Source of the DNA: Paguma larvata
Taxonomy: Eukaryota; Chordata; Mammalia; Carnivora; Viverridae
Length of the DNA: 64,000 nt
Direction of reading: 5' to 3'
Assembly (NCBI GenBank): GCA_030068075.1
Contig: CM057826.1
Span: forward strand, 50,735,116-50,799,115
This document shows positions 1 through 13,373 of the stretch, piece by piece. Below the pieces are notes generated by a model. The model was not told the DNA's origin, searched no databases, and was given only the letters and a program-made list of their open reading frames with translations. Every line of letters begins with the position of its first letter. Positions within the stretch are counted from its first letter, which is position 1. The position numbers and the translations under genes are program-made.

Positions 1-1660
1 AGGTCTAGTGACTTTGAGTCCAGTATTTTCCCTACCAAAATAAAGCTTCCTTTCTCAGAGAAGTTGAGTGTTTCAGAACTCTACATAGAGCAGAAACATT
101 GTAATATAATTTATATAGAGAGTTTTAAAAAATATATTAGTAATGATTTTTAACAGCCATCTTAAAAATTGTCTTAAATATCACAAAATGGGAAACTTCC
201 TGGGTGAGCGAATTCAGCAGGAGGTGGGGTGGGAAGTTTTAAAACTGACTGCTTGGGGATAGCACAAAGAGCAAGTGAGGTCAAGTTTTTAAGCTTATAA
301 TTTTGCAGAATATCCCCAGGAGTGATTGGACATCTTGGGGGAACATTTTGTGATTTGACCTTTTGTAACCATTGCCTGCAGTTGCCTGAGTTTGGATGTT
401 CTTTTTCCAGCTGCTTTCAAAGCTGTTTTAGAAAGCTTGGTGTTCTGATAACATTAGGCTTCTCAACTGCTATGGAGTCTTTTCTTTAAGAAAATGTCAG
501 TGCCCGGGTTCGATTAATCAGGTCTGGCTTCAAACACAAAATTATGCCAGGCCCATCAAATGAGTAAAACCCAGAAATTATACTGCTTCTACTGATGTGG
601 TTTGTCAGAAACCACTCCAGAACAGTTTTCTGGGTTTGAATTAAAGTCTTTAACAACCTTTTGCTCTTTGCCTTCTGATTTTGAAACCATTTGTGAGATA
701 CATTCATAAATCCAACAGATACAATTCTAATACATCTTTATTGCTGGTAGCATTGATTTGGAAGATAAGTTTGTAATCACAATTGCGATTCTTACTAATT
801 TCTCATACAGATCTAACTTTTGGCATTACACAACTCAGAGGAGAAGTTGGTTTACGAGACTAACTACTCACTTAGAATAGCTGGCTGACAACTATTGAGT
901 ACCTAAAGTAGGACTGAGTGAGACAAACTTCTAGATTAACCTCTAAAAATTAGTCCTTGGCTTGACTCAGGAAACCTTACCAAATGGAGAACAGATGCAA
1001 GAAATTATTAGATCTATCCAGTAACACCTAAGTGGGAAGTGTCTAGTTTTGCCTATCAGACAACAGAATGAATGAAGCAGAAGAAAGAGTGTAATCTTTA
1101 TTTTCCAGTATTTTCTAAAAGGGTGGAAATTCCTGCTTAATAGGTGAGGGAAAGTACAGGAACCTGTGACAGCCCGTGGCTAAAGACTCCATTCTTCTTG
1201 AACAGAACTGTGGGTTATACCTTTCATATTGGGAAATCTTGCTTCTTTCTGCAGGTCACAAGTACAAGTTCTATTCTTCTCCTATGGGAGTGCAGTCTCA
1301 TCATGTATATGTCAGGATTGCAAAATGTAGCATATGGACCCCTCTGCTGTGGCCCTCAGATTACAACTGTGACAAATCAGTTATAACCTCTAATTACAAG
1401 GAGCATAGAGTCCTTCCTCATCCAGCACTTACCTGTGGTTGCTGGAAGTAAACTACTGCTATTTTTCTTCTCAAATATCAAGTGATACCACTATTAAGCC
1501 AGTTTAATTTTCTTATTCAAGTTGACAGATTTAACTATACTAGGTATGTACTTCTTATGGGTATCTCTCCCCTGAGCTGTTAACAATATTTCTAGGTTGA
1601 CTTAGAGCTATATGAGCTGAGTGGAATATGAATTCACATTTTAAAATCTTCCCTGCAGTG

Positions 1661-1881
1661 GGGGGCACCTGGGTGGCTCAGTTGGTTGAACATTCAACTT
1701 GGGCTCCGGTCATGATCTTGTGGTTCATGGGTTCATGCCCCGTGTCAGTCTCTGTGCTGATGACTCAGAACCTGGAGCCTGCCTTGGATTGTGTGTGTCT
1801 CTCTCTCTCTCCCTGCTCCTCCCCCGCTCATGCTCTGTCTCTGTCTCTCTCAAAAATAAACATTAAAATAATTAAAAAAGA
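1661..1881 (+). mobile_element. SINEC carnivore SINE
   Basis: Head GGGGGCACCTGGGTGGCTCA, CT-rich body and A-rich tail. Target duplication AAAATCTTCCCTGCA at 1643-1657 and 1882-1896; the match continues past one mismatch (TGGG). Confidence 0.95.
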
Positions 1882-2969
1882 AAAATCTTCCCTGCAATGG
1901 GACTTCTCAAAGAGATAAATTAGGAGACCTGGTGGTTTCACAGTAATACTCTACACAGGAGTAACCATACATAGAAAGATGTTTTGTCACTTTTGGCTAC
2001 CAAACCATATATCACCTCAAGAGAAAGCTTACTTACCAATGCCTTGGAAGCTATTTTGTAAAACAACTGTATCATTGTCTCTGAAATATTACAAAGCACT
2101 TTTGCTACAATTATCAAATGTGGTTTTCACAAAGCTGTAGCAATAGATGTGATTACCTCTATTTTGCTGGGAGAAGGTAAATAATGTTCCCTTGTCTCTG
2201 TACCTTGTTAGCGTCATTACTAGTAACTTGAATTCTGGGACTGGATCAGTATATTTGCTGCTACTACAACTTTTCTGCGCTTACATAAAATATGCTTTAG
2301 TATCTAGTCAGATGTTTGTAGGAGTTAGATTTAATTATGTTGAGAAATCGCATTATTTTTGGATGGTTCAAAGTGGCAAACACATTGATTTGTATCTTCA
2401 GCTTTAGACTTCTGAGCCAGCATTGTTTTATTTATATAAATCCCTAGGCAAATGTATTTGCTACATTGTTGGAATTTGACAATGGACCCAAAATAATGAG
2501 TTGCATTACAAAAGGTCACACTGAGCTTAGAAATGGTGGTTTCTTCAGAGGGTGAAGAAGAGAAGTGATTTACACTAGTAAAGAGATTTTTCTAGGACAG
2601 AAATACAGAAAACTGAGATACTAGCAAACACATAGGTTCACTGTGTGAACCTAGAGAAAACCACTCATCTCTGGATGAGATTTAAAAATATTAAGCTTCC
2701 CTCTATCTAAAGCTATTCTTCAGGAGGAAATCTCTAGTACAGTTAAGTTTCTACCTTCCTGAAAGTAGTTTGTCTATCGTATACGGTTCAAGAACAAATG
2801 AAAGGAATTTTTCTCTTCGTGGTTGGGGCCCCCAGTTATCCAAACCACCTTTCTGTATTAACTACATTCAATAATTGCTTGACTTTCTATTTGTGTGTTT
2901 GCTTTTTGCTTTATTTACATGATCCTAGCATTGCCTCAAAATGAATAGGCTGTTTACTACAAAAGAAGT

Positions 2970-3120
2970 GTTGCTTTGAGAGGCAGAAGTCCGGGGTCTG
3001 CCACTAGATAGCTCTGTGTTCTTGGCTAAAACACCAAACTTCTTCGATGGATCTCAATTGCCCAATATTTAAGAGGATAGAATTGGTTGATATAGATAAA
3101 TTCTTGGACACGTTCTAACC
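2970..3120 (+). repeat. MIR relic
   Basis: GTCTGCCACTAGATAGCTCTGTG through GGATCTCAATTGCCCAATA, with spacing as in the MIR core. Confidence 0.65.
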
Positions 3121-3209
3121 AATCCTCTTTTGTATGTTGAGTACTATTTCTTCTATGCTTATATATGCAAGAATCATGTTAATATTACATAGATTATGGT
3201 ACTTTGTAC

Positions 3210-3450
3210 TAATAAATGACATTAATGGGCCCTTTATTATGTGCCGGGAATTATACCAAACACTTTACATACATTAACTCATTTTCGGTTAACAATAACG
3301 CTATGAGGTGAGTTTTCTTATTATCCCTACTTTACACAAAAGGAAGTTGAGACTCAGAGAGTTAAGGCACTTTCCCCAAATCGCAGAACCAGTAGTGACA
3401 GGACGAGGACTCTTGACCCAAGCTGGTCTGACGTCACAGTCCTTGTAGCG
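3210..3450 (-). repeat. MIR, well preserved
   Basis: Reverse-strand MIR nearly end to end: TTATTATGTGCCGGGAATTA, ACATACATTAACTCATTTTC, GCTATGAGGTGAG, TTTACACAAAAGGAAGTTGA. Confidence 0.85.
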
Positions 3451-4460
3451 GACATTTTTGAAGTCCTCTCCTTGCCTTCTTCTCTGGGCTGGTGTATCCA
3501 TCGTCCAGGTGCTGTAAGGGTTGCCTGCTGACAGCCCACCACTGCTCCTTCTCTAGAGAATTGCCTTTGACCAAAATAGGACCATCTCAACCAGGAGGTT
3601 AAGACCATTTCACTTCAGCCTACAGAGTACAGATGACTGCTGCTCCTACCTCAAGGTGGCACTAACTCTGTGGTACACTTTGTTCCAGAATCTCCTAGAA
3701 GTTTTCCTCCTTAGGCTGAAGTAAATCTATGGTTAGCTTTTTTTTTTTTTTTCCACTGCCAATTCTTGCTTCCTCCTCTCACTCCCCTTCTTCTAAAAGT
3801 TAAAACCCACAAGTCACTCAACTCGGCAGGAATTCTCGACTCTACCTCTACTTCTAGGGAAATAACTTTGTCTTCACCATAATCCTATCCTCTCTTTGCT
3901 TGGTGGAGAAGTCAGAGGGAGACTTTAAAAGATAGATTTAGCCTAGAAAAACATTTAAAAATTATAGATGATACCTTTAATTTTTCATTGTAATTTTTCA
4001 AATTGCTATTTTATTTTTTTCAACATATGAATTTAAAGAAATAATAGACAAAAATGGTGAAGTTTTGAAATGAAAACACACAAATTAGACTGAATGTAGG
4101 AGACTGATTGATCTGTTTCAGCAGTCAAACCCCTTTGTTTTCTTCTGTCATTAATTGGATCTGGCTGAGACACTCAAATCACCAATTGATTTTTTAATAA
4201 GCATAATGCAGTCACTCTGATAAAACTGATTTTCTGTCCCTTTTTTCTTCTTGGCAAGCAGTTAAGATTGCTAACAGCTCACTGTGACCTTATATTCACA
4301 TCTCCGGGGATTAAATTCAGCAAGGTATCCACTAAAAAAGTTTCTAGAAGCAATAATTTCTAAAGTGAAAGTTTAATATTTTAAAAGCTCATGGTGATCT
4401 CTGCCTTGTTCTTAAATGTTTTTGGTATAGAGTGCACCCAGTATTTTATGCATGGCTTTC

Positions 4461-4590
4461 TAATTTATTCATTTAACAAGTAATTGTTGAACTCCTTCTT
4501 TGTACCAGGCACTGCACTAGATGCTGTGACTAAAATAGACAAGTAGGTATAGCTACTTCCCTCATGGAACTCATGAGCTATTTATAGATT
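4461..4590 (-). repeat. L2 3' end relic
   Basis: ATTCATTTAACAAGTAATTG, then TACCAGGCACTGCACTAGAT, then CCTCATGGAACTCATGAGC is the reverse of the L2 3' end. Confidence 0.7.
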
Positions 4591-4904
4591 GTAATACAAC
4601 ATTCACACCCATCATATACTTTGAATTGTGATCAGTTCTCTAATAGCCATATATACTATGAGGTTTTACTGAAGACATTAGATCTCTTAAGGACTTCTTT
4701 GATGATGGGATAAATTAATGGACATCTGAAGAAAGAATGGAGTTAATTAAATAAAATAGTAATATTAGAATTTTAGCCAAGTTAATCAGCATATGAAAAG
4801 ATCCTAAGGCAAGAAGTAGTAGGGCCTTTTAAGGAATCACAAGAACCCCAGATGGAGTATAGGAAATACTATTTAAGATGACATTAGAGGCTAGAGTCAG
4901 AGGA

Positions 4905-5290
4905 AAGACCATACAAAGTCTTAAAGGGCAAGTTAAAGTATTTTTAGTGTGTACTGATATCAATGGACACTTATCGAAGGGTTTAGAGGAATGTATATGT
5001 GTGTGACATGATCAAAGGAACAGAGTATATTCCAGAAACTGGAGGTAACATAGTGCAAATGAAGACACAAGAATGAGCAGTACCCCTTGGCAGAGTAGAA
5101 AGTAAATCAGGTTGGGTGGGGATTAAATGGAGAGATGATAAATGGTATCAGATACAGCTGATATTGTTCAGTGTGGATCAAGGTAAAATGGACTAGAAGT
5201 ACATGGTAAGCTGTATGGATTGTATACTGAGAAGCATGAAGGGAATGGAATGAGCAGAAATGCATTTTAGAAAGATTGACCTACACTAGC
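4905..5290 (+). repeat. Ancient unclassified repeat, same family as about 43840-44060
   Basis: Phrases such as GACATGATCAAAGGAACAG and GCATTTTAGAAAGATTGACC follow a pattern also seen near 43.9 kb (GACATGATCAGATTTGACTTT). I cannot name the family. Confidence 0.4.
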
Positions 5291-5852
5291 ACTGTCCAGC
5301 TGAGTTTTCCAAGATGAAGTAGCTTTTCTAAAATCTGTACTGTCACAATATAGTACTTACTAACTGTATATAGTTACTGAGCACTTGAAAAGCCCTTGAT
5401 GAACTGGGGGAATAGACTTTTGAATTTTATTTAATTTTACATCTTATGTAAGGTAACTGCCATCTTAGAATAAGTCCAGTCATAGTACAGAGCATGCATG
5501 TGTAGTCGTATGGTGGTGTTGGGACATTTGAGAAGTTGGAATGAGGAAAAGGAGCAAGGAGATGAGCTAGGAATCTGAGAGACACAGAGGAGGTCAGAAA
5601 GAATACAGACAGAAAGATCATAAAAGTGCGAAATGAAAAATATTTGAGTTACTTTGTCTAGGGCTTAACATGAAGGGAATAATGAGAAAAGCTTAGGTTA
5701 AATTCAGATTATAGACAGCCTCTCATGCCAGACTAAGGGGTCTGGACTTTCTGTGAGGAGGAACATGGATCTCTTTAAGACTTGCGAAGATTAGAATTAT
5801 TTATGCAGAACTTTCAGAAATGTGCTTTCCAGGAACTTAATTATGGTATTGA

Positions 5853-6053
5853 AGAGGCACCTGAGTGGCACAGTCAGTTGAGTATCCAACTCTTGGTTTA
5901 GTTTCAGGTCATGATCTCACAGTTGATGGGATGGAGTCCCATGTCCGGCTCCACACTGACAACACAAAGCCTGCTTGGGATTCTCTCTCTCCCTCTCTTT
6001 CTGACCCTCTCCTGCAGGAAGGTGTACTCTTCCAAAATAAATAAACTTTAAAA
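5853..6053 (+). mobile_element. SINEC carnivore SINE
   Basis: Head GAGGCACCTGAGTGGCACAG and tail AAATAAATAAAC. Target duplication AATTATGGTAT at 5839-5849 and 6054-6064. Confidence 0.93.
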
Positions 6054-6905
6054 AATTATGGTATGTTTTCAGGTATGTGTTTTGTTAGAGCCCTTTGCCA
6101 TTGAGTAGTGATGCTATAACCCTAGGTCTTTCTTAGCCTGAGGAGTCTTTGATGGCAAGGATTAGTTTAGTCGTGTTTCCTTTCCCCTAGCCCCACAGGA
6201 TCTAGTTGCTGGAAGAATGTTGAATGTAATTCCAGAAGAGTTAATAGGAGCCTCAGCCATCATTAGGAAAGGTGGACAGGTGATGGAGGCAGAAACACAT
6301 GGGAACGGCATGTATAGAAGTTAGCAGTCATTTACTATTTAAATTTGAAAGTCATTAGTTCCTCATAATACTCTAGACTCCATAAGTTCAGACTTTGATT
6401 TTGCCCATGGTATTCTACCCATTCTTTTTTGCATACAACAAACCTGGAGAAAAACTTCGTGCCAATTGAAAGGCAATATTTACAAAGCATTTTTTTTTTG
6501 GGGGGGGGAGCAGTGTTTATTCTAGATACATTGAAGTCAAATACGTTTTTAAAAAGGTATTTCCAGATTACGTTTCAAAAAGTCAAGTATACCCCAACCT
6601 AGAATGTGCAGTTCTCTGTTTATATCTTGTCTATACTGGAAATTATTTGTCCCCCAATGTAATAGGCTGAAAATGAAATACTTTTACTTGGAATTTCACT
6701 GATCAATACCAAAATTGAGAATCTTCATTTATCCATTAATTGGCCATTCATTGTATTTAACCTAGTTAAAAATTTGAGTTTCTTTTCTCAATGATGAATG
6801 GGAATTGTTTATATATCAATGATTTTAGCCTTTTATTTCTTATTTTGGAGATAGATTATTCAACTGTGGTATTTTGCCTTTTAAAATTGCCTAAAACATT
6901 CTTTA

Positions 6906-6936
6906 AAAAATTGTTTTAAGGTCATCTGTCTGCCTA

Positions 6937-6988
<52 letters not shown>

Positions 6989-7101
6989 ATCTATCTATCT
7001 ATTTATGAGTAAACTCTCCCACCAAACCTGGGACTCAAACTCACAACCCCAAACGTGATCAAGAGTCACGTTGTTCTACCAACTAAGTCAGCCAGACACC
7101 C
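6906..7101 (-). mobile_element. Older SINEC copy with an expanded (TCTA)n tract
   Basis: The reverse-strand SINE head (AACTAAGTCAGCCAGACACCCC) lies at the right end. Target duplication CTAAAACATTCTTTA (6891-6905) / CTAAAGCATTCTTTA (7102-7116) has one mismatch. A (TCTA)n microsatellite fills the tail side of the element. Confidence 0.85.
6935..7005 (+). repeat. (TATC)n microsatellite
   Basis: About 17 tetranucleotide units with one interruption near 6988. It lies inside the SINE at 6906-7101 and is likely length-polymorphic. Confidence 0.95.
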
Positions 7102-7134
7102 CTAAAGCATTCTTTATGATACAGAAGTTGTAAC

Positions 7135-7357
7135 TTTTTAAATTTTTTTTCATGTTTTACTTTATTTTTGAGAGAGAGAGTGAGAGAGAGCATGAGAAGG
7201 GGAGGGGCAGATAGAGAGGGAGACACAGAATCTGAAGCAGGCTGTAAGCTCTGAGCTGTCAGCACAGAGCCCTACATGGGGCTCAAACCCATTAACTGTG
7301 AGATCATGACCTGAGCCAAAGTTAGACGCTTAACCAGCTGAGCCTTCCAGGTGCTCT
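7135..7357 (-). mobile_element. SINEC carnivore SINE
   Basis: Poly-T side at the left, GAGAGAGAG body, and head complement GAGCCTTCCAGGTGCTC at the right. The flanking duplication is poor (AAGTTGT at both ends). Confidence 0.9.
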
Positions 7358-8325
7358 ACAAGTTGTTTACGTGCTAAATGTGTAAATTTTTCCATTATGA
7401 TTTATGTTTTATGCCTTTCCCACAGTAAGATTATAAAGTTATCCTCGTGTGTTTTTTTCTTTGTGTAGAATTTATATTCATGCTTAGATCTTCAGTCCAT
7501 TTTAAATTTATTTTTGTGAGATCATGTACAGATCTAATTTTAAAAAAAATTCCCCAAATGAAAATGTAGCCAATCAACTCTCTTGCTTTCCTATGGTCAA
7601 AAGGAAACTCAGAGAAGGATACCACAGATTCAAGTATTTAATAAGGGGTGATAAAGTTAGATCTAATGCATTGTCTCAATACATATTTCTATCTGAATTG
7701 TAGTCAAAAGAAAATTATCTTGTCCCCACTTAATCTATTTAGAATAGTTGTGAGATTCCATTGGTCTTAATCTCCACATTCTCTAATAGAATTCCGTATG
7801 CATAGCAGTAATTCAAAATGTTTACTGACTTAAATAAATAAAAGAATGTAAAAAAAAGCATAGCACTAACTATGCCTTAAAGTCTATCTTTAAGGCAGAA
7901 TGTAGAATGATGTAAACTGTCTTCAATTACATTTGAGTGGAGTAAGAGTCATGAGTGAAGAACAAAGTGGAGTCTTTGTTTTATTCACCATCCTGACAAA
8001 GTGTTGATGATGTAGATAATATATGTAAATCATTCAGCCCAGTCTCTGTAGATAGTAGGTCCTTATTACTATATAGTAGGTAACCAGAAAATACTTGTTT
8101 TCATTATTTCAGGTGTTCATTGGTGTGGAAGACCTTTCTCCTGTGAAATCTTTAAAGTTTTAGGAAATAGTTTTGAATGCTAAATAATCCTAAACATCCT
8201 AATAAACACTGAATTTTAAAGGTTTAATCTGATTAACAACATAGCTTAAAAAATTGGAATTCACTGTTAATTGACATTGAAGGTCTCTTGCTAAAAACCA
8301 GACATAGAAGCTTATAAAACAATAA

Positions 8326-8490
8326 AGAAAGAATGGACCTTAGTGGGTGTCATTCAGATTAAGTCCTCTCTTTTCAATCATAGCTTGTGTCTATTATATT
8401 CAAAATTAGGACAAAAACAGGGACAAAACTAATTTATAAAATGCTATGACTTTAAATGTCATGTTAGAATAAATCAATAGAAGAAACATA
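8326..8490 (+). repeat. Copy 1 of a diverged local repeat pair
   Basis: Shares CAATCATAGC, AAAATTAGGA, GGGACAAAACTAATTTAT and AATAAATCAATAGAAGAAAC-like blocks, in order and at similar spacing, with 9184-9358. Same strand. Confidence 0.7.
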
Positions 8491-9183
8491 TTTGAAGTGG
8501 CTGAAATAACCACTTTTGACTTGGTTGGCATTTAAACCTTTTGGGCTTAGGAATCACTGATGTGGTACTTTCAGGGGATTTGATTTTATAGGCTCCTCAA
8601 CCCAGAGTTTTTAAAATACAAAAAGGGATGTGGCCTTAGAGATAAGACAGGCATCAGACTGTCACTGTGAAGCTGCTTTGCTTTTAAATGGCCTGTTCCC
8701 AAGTTTGAATTTGTAATCTAGTGGTAGAAAAGCTTTGGATTTGCTGGAAAAGATGAAAAATGCTCAGAAGCTATCACCTTAAAATGGAAATTGATAGATA
8801 AATAGGCTATGGAAGTTTAGATTCTGACCTGAAGGGAAATGGAGAATTGAATTGAGATAATTATCTTGTTAACTGGAGACAAAATTAAAGTTCACCTTTA
8901 AAAGAATCAGAGCATTAATACCAAAGTGTAAATTCTCATTCACTTACATCATAAGAAGTAAAATGAAGTTATTAAAATGGTCTAGATTTATTTAAAATAT
9001 TATAATTTGTAAAGTCTCACTTAAAGACATGTTTAAAATATGCAGAAAACTCTCAAGGAGTCCAAAAATAGGGCGGAAAAGTGCCACTGAATATTATTTT
9101 TTAAAAAGAAAACATCACCTTGTTTTTCCTATCTAGCATATGAGAACTTCCATTTGCTTTTGGTATTCTGGTCAAAGAAATAG

Positions 9184-9358
9184 GAAAGAAAAAGACAGAC
9201 ATTACTAGTGATAATCTCAAATTAAATGCCTTTACTCCACAATCATAGCCTGTATGTGTTAGATTCTAAATTAGAAGAAAAGCAGAGACCAAACTAATTT
9301 ATGAAATGTCATTAGTTTACAGAGCATAAGTCCAGATAAATCGACATAGAGAAGCATA
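9184..9358 (+). repeat. Copy 2 of a diverged local repeat pair
   Basis: Shares CAATCATAGC, TAAATTAGAAG, AGACCAAACTAATTTATGAAA and AGATAAATCGACATAGAGAA with 8326-8490. By eye, roughly 70-75 percent similar in the best 110 nt. Confidence 0.7.
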
Positions 9359-10156
9359 AACTAACCAAGAACTATTTAATATCAATGAGAAATTCCTGCC
9401 TTTATGTTTTCAGGGATAATTGCCAAATAATGGCTACCTGTTGATCTCTGAGAGGGAACTGGTGGTTGAATGGAAGCTGAATTTCCCAGTTAGTCACTAT
9501 CACTGCCTTAACCAAGCCTCACTTGGACAAATGACAGTACATCGGTCCACCAAAAGGCAGTGTTAGGAGGTTTCATAACTCCACTTAGGAAACACTGCAG
9601 GATTAGGAGAGAGTCATTACTCCTTGGAGGAGTAACCAAGAGGGTTTCCTGTCTTATCAGCTTGGAAGGGTGTGGAATGACACTTTCAGGTGGGAAGGAA
9701 GACCTGGACTGAGAAGAGATAACTCACTCTGCTAAGCCAATCGTTTCTGCCTGAGGCTTCTAAAGTACTTGATTGTCAAATCAAATCTAAATCTCCAAAA
9801 TAGTAGAGAAACATAGGCACAAAGCCAAATAATTAAACCAGAACACAGGATTTGGATTTTGTTCTTTATGTATTCTAGGACAAATTATAATTTAGTAAAA
9901 AAAAAAAAAGAAACATTTGAGAAGTGGTCTCATGTTAATCTCATATTGCAAGAGAAGATATAGTCTTTGAAACTAATATTCTCTAAGAGTATAAACAAAA
10001 TATAAATGTATAGTTACTGAAACGTGTCTCCATAGTATATTATCTAGTTAAAAAATTTTTAATTCCCTAAAATTTCTCTTGGGATCATACAAAATGAGAA
10101 ACGTGAAATTTTAAAATCAATGCATGCAAAATGATTTTAAAAAAATAGAGACTTCA

Positions 10157-10380
10157 CAGGTGCCTGGGTGTCTCAGTCAGTTGAGCATCTGACTCTTGAT
10201 TTCAGCTCAGGTCATGATCTCATGGCTTGTGAGTTCGAGCCCTGAGTTGGTTCTGAGCTAACAGGGCAGAGCCTGAGTAGGATTCTCTCTCCCTCTCTCT
10301 ACTCCTCCACTGCTGAGGGCACCCTTTCTCTCTCTCTCTCTTTGAAAATAAATAAATGTTTTTTTAAAAGTAAATAAATA
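10157..10380 (+). mobile_element. SINEC carnivore SINE
   Basis: Head CAGGTGCCTGGGTGTCTCAG, (TC)n body and AAATAAATAAA tail. Target duplication TAGAGACTTCA / TAGAAACTTCA. Confidence 0.93.
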
Positions 10381-10503
10381 AAAACTAGAAACTTCAAACT
10401 GTGTCACATTAAATTGTTCTTGTGCATAGCCATATGGTTATCTTTTGATTCCTCTATTATTACTCTACTCTCAGGATTATTGACATAAACTCCCTTTTTT
10501 TAA

Positions 10504-10712
10504 ATTTTTTTAATGTTTATTTATTTTTGAGAGACATAGAGACAGAGAGTGAGCAGGGGAAGGGCAGAGAGAGAGGGAGACACAGAATGTGAAGCAGGCT
10601 CCAGGCTCTGAGCCATCAGTACAGAGCCCGACACGGGGCTCGAACTCAGACTGTGAGATCGTGACCTGAGCCGAAGTCAGCCGCCCAACCAACTGAGCCA
10701 CCCAGGCGCCCC
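10504..10712 (-). mobile_element. SINEC carnivore SINE
   Basis: Reverse-strand copy ending GCCACCCAGGCGCCCC. Near-identical flanks ATAAACTCCCTTTTTTAA (10485) and ATAAACCCCTTTTTTAA (10713). Looks relatively young. Confidence 0.95.
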
Positions 10713-10797
10713 ATAAACCCCTTTTTTAACCAATGTTCCAGAGTGAGCTTTTTGTGTTTTCCCCCCTCTAGGTTTAAATTTATAAACTCAGTCTTTC

Positions 10798-10890
10798 TTT
10801 TGATCATTTATTCGACAAATGTTACTGAATACCTCTTTGGAGTTGCTAAGTACTGGTGGTGTAATGGTACGCTAAAATAGGCACGGTTTG
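10798..10890 (-). repeat. L2 3' end relic
   Basis: GATCATTTATTCGACAAATG, then TGCTAAGTACTGGTGGTG; reverse of the L2 terminus. Confidence 0.5.
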
Positions 10891-11234
10891 TGAATTGATG
10901 CAGATAAATTCTAATAGGACATGTATTGTAAAAATAGCCACGCAAATGAATGAGAAATTAAAGAACTGCAGTGTTACGAAGGAAAGCCATATGTTTCAAT
11001 GAAACATGAGAAAAATGTCTCAGCATAGAAATTTGGTTATAAACTGAGTAAAATAGGCATTTACCGGTGTCAGTCACTAGCATATTCTTCTGTGGCTTGT
11101 ATAGAGAAAGGTTCTGAGAATAAGAGGAAATTGTTAAGAACCTTAGGGTCCATTACAGGGACTGTTCCCTTCCATCCCCACCAAACAAAAAGTTTTATAT
11201 TATGTATATTTAAGTAGGCAGACAAGGCACCATC

Positions 11235-11273
11235 AAAAAAAAAAAAAAAAAAAGAAGAAGAAGAAGAAGAAAA
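11235..11273 (+). repeat. (A)n(GAA)n simple repeat
   Basis: About 19 A followed by about 6-7 GAA units. Confidence 0.97.
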
Positions 11274-11478
11274 TACTATCAACATGCTCAAAAAATTTCC
11301 TTCCATCTAGTAGTCACATTACTTATGAAAGGATCAGAAATCAGCTTAGCCTGTTTTTTTTTTATTGTGTTTTAATCCAAATGGGCAGAATATAGTTTTC
11401 AACATACCACCTGTACAGAAGTCTCAAATGTGTGAACATGAGAATTCAATATATGTTTATTTTCAAATGCTTTGCTTT

Positions 11479-12840
11479 TTTTTTTTTTTTTTACTGAAGT
11501 ATAATTACTTGACACTGGCATAAAATAACCTATTGGTTTTAGGTATACATCACAGTGATTCGATATTTTTATATATTACAAAATGATGTCCGTGATGCAT
11601 CTGGTTACCATCTGTTACCATACAAAATTATTACGATATTAATGACTACATCCCTTTGGCTTATTTAATAACTAGAAGTTTCTACCTCTTAATCACCTGT
11701 AACTATTCCACCTACCCCTGATCCCTCCCCACTTTGGTAATCAAGTTTGTTTCCTGTATCTATGAATCTCTTTTTGTTGTTTTATAGTTTGCACATATAA
11801 GTGAAATTTGTCTTTTTCTGAATACCATCCGGGTACATCCATGCTACCACAAATGGCAAGATTTGATTTTTTTTTTCTATGGTGGAGCAATATTCCATTT
11901 TGTATATATTACATCTTTATCAATTTATCTGTGGATGGACACTTAGGTTGCTTTTGTATCTTAGCACTGTAAATAATGAGACAGTGAATAAAGGGATGAA
12001 TATATCTCTTCAAATTGATGTTTTTGTTTTCTTTTGGTAAATAGCCAGAAATAGAATTGCTGGATTGTATGGTATTTCTATTACTAATTTTTTAGGAACC
12101 TCCATACTCTTTCCCATATTGGCTGCACCAAATTATATTTTCTTAGCAACAGCACACAAGGGTGGTTGCCTTTTCTCCACATCTTTTCCAATAACTTGTT
12201 ATTTTTTTTTTTTGTCTTTTTGATGATAGCAAATCTGACAGGTATGAAGTGATGTACCACTGAGGTTTTGATCTACATTTCCCTGATGATTAGTGATGTT
12301 GAACATCTTTTCGTGTGCCTCTTGGCATTTGTAGGTCTTGTTTGGAAAAATGTCTTTTCAAGTACCACCCATTTTTAATTGGATTTTTTATATTAAGTTA
12401 TGCAAGTTCTTTATATATTTTTGATATTAATGTCATCAAATATATCATTTGCAAATATCTTCTATTCAGTAGATGGTCTTTGCATTTTGCTGATGCTTTC
12501 CTTCACTGTGAAAAAGATTTTCAGTTTAACGTAATCTCGTTTGTTTATTTTAGCTTTTTTTGTCCTTACCTGAGACTGGTCCAAAAATATGTTATTAAGA
12601 CTGATGTTGAAGAGCTTACTGCATATGTTTTCTTCTAGGAATTTTAGGGTTTCAGGTCTTATATTCAAGTCTTTAAACCATTTCAAATTTATTTTTGTGT
12701 ATAGTGTAAGGTACTCATCCATATTCATTCTTTTGCATGTAGCTGTCCAATTTTTCCAACCCTATTTATTGAAGACTCATTTTGCCTCCTTTGTTATTGA
12801 CTAATTGAGCATATCAGCATGGGTTTTTTGCTATTCTAAA
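11479..12840 (-). mobile_element. 5'-truncated L1 (L1M type) ending next to GABRG2 exon 7
   Basis: The reverse strand of an L1 3' region. It begins with a poly-T run at 11479-11493, followed by 3'UTR-like text, then ORF2 C-terminal sequence (complement of the ATTGGTTTAATGGATAAAG-type 3' ORF2 block) with many disruptions. Right-hand L1 similarity fades between 12825 and 12860, about 35-70 nt before the exon 7 acceptor. No intact ORF remains; the longest open stretch is about 107 codons, antisense to L1. Confidence 0.85.
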
Positions 12841-12859
12841 TTCTTTTCAAGATTGATAA

Positions 12860-13069
<210 letters not shown>

Positions 13070-13157
13070 TAGTGTTTCAAGTACCCAATATCAGTAATCT
13101 TCATTACCCTTTCTAAGTTGATTTGCTTTTACTTCAGTCAGCAATTACATAGAAATG

Positions 13158-13373
13158 CTGTTACATTATGTTTTATGTTATGTTACATTAAGTTATGTTA
13201 TGCCATGTTAAGAAAGAGATAGAGTGTGAGCAGGAGATGGAGAGAGAGAATCTTAAGCAGGCTCCTCATTCAGCACAGAGCCTGATGCAAGGCTCAATCT
13301 CATGACTTTGAGATCATGATCTGAGTGAAATCAAGAGTCGGACACTTACCTGACTGAGCCACCCAGGTGCCCC
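13158..13373 (-). mobile_element. SINEC carnivore SINE with (ATGTT)n tract
   Basis: Reverse-strand copy ending GAGCCACCCAGGTGCCCC. Its left end is an ATGTT-rich tract (13160-13206) instead of a plain T-run. It lies 110 nt downstream of the exon 7 donor. Confidence 0.88.

Noticed and set aside
6935..7005. CRISPR-like regular repeat
   Set aside because: Simple (TATC)n microsatellite with no spacers, in a mammalian SINE.
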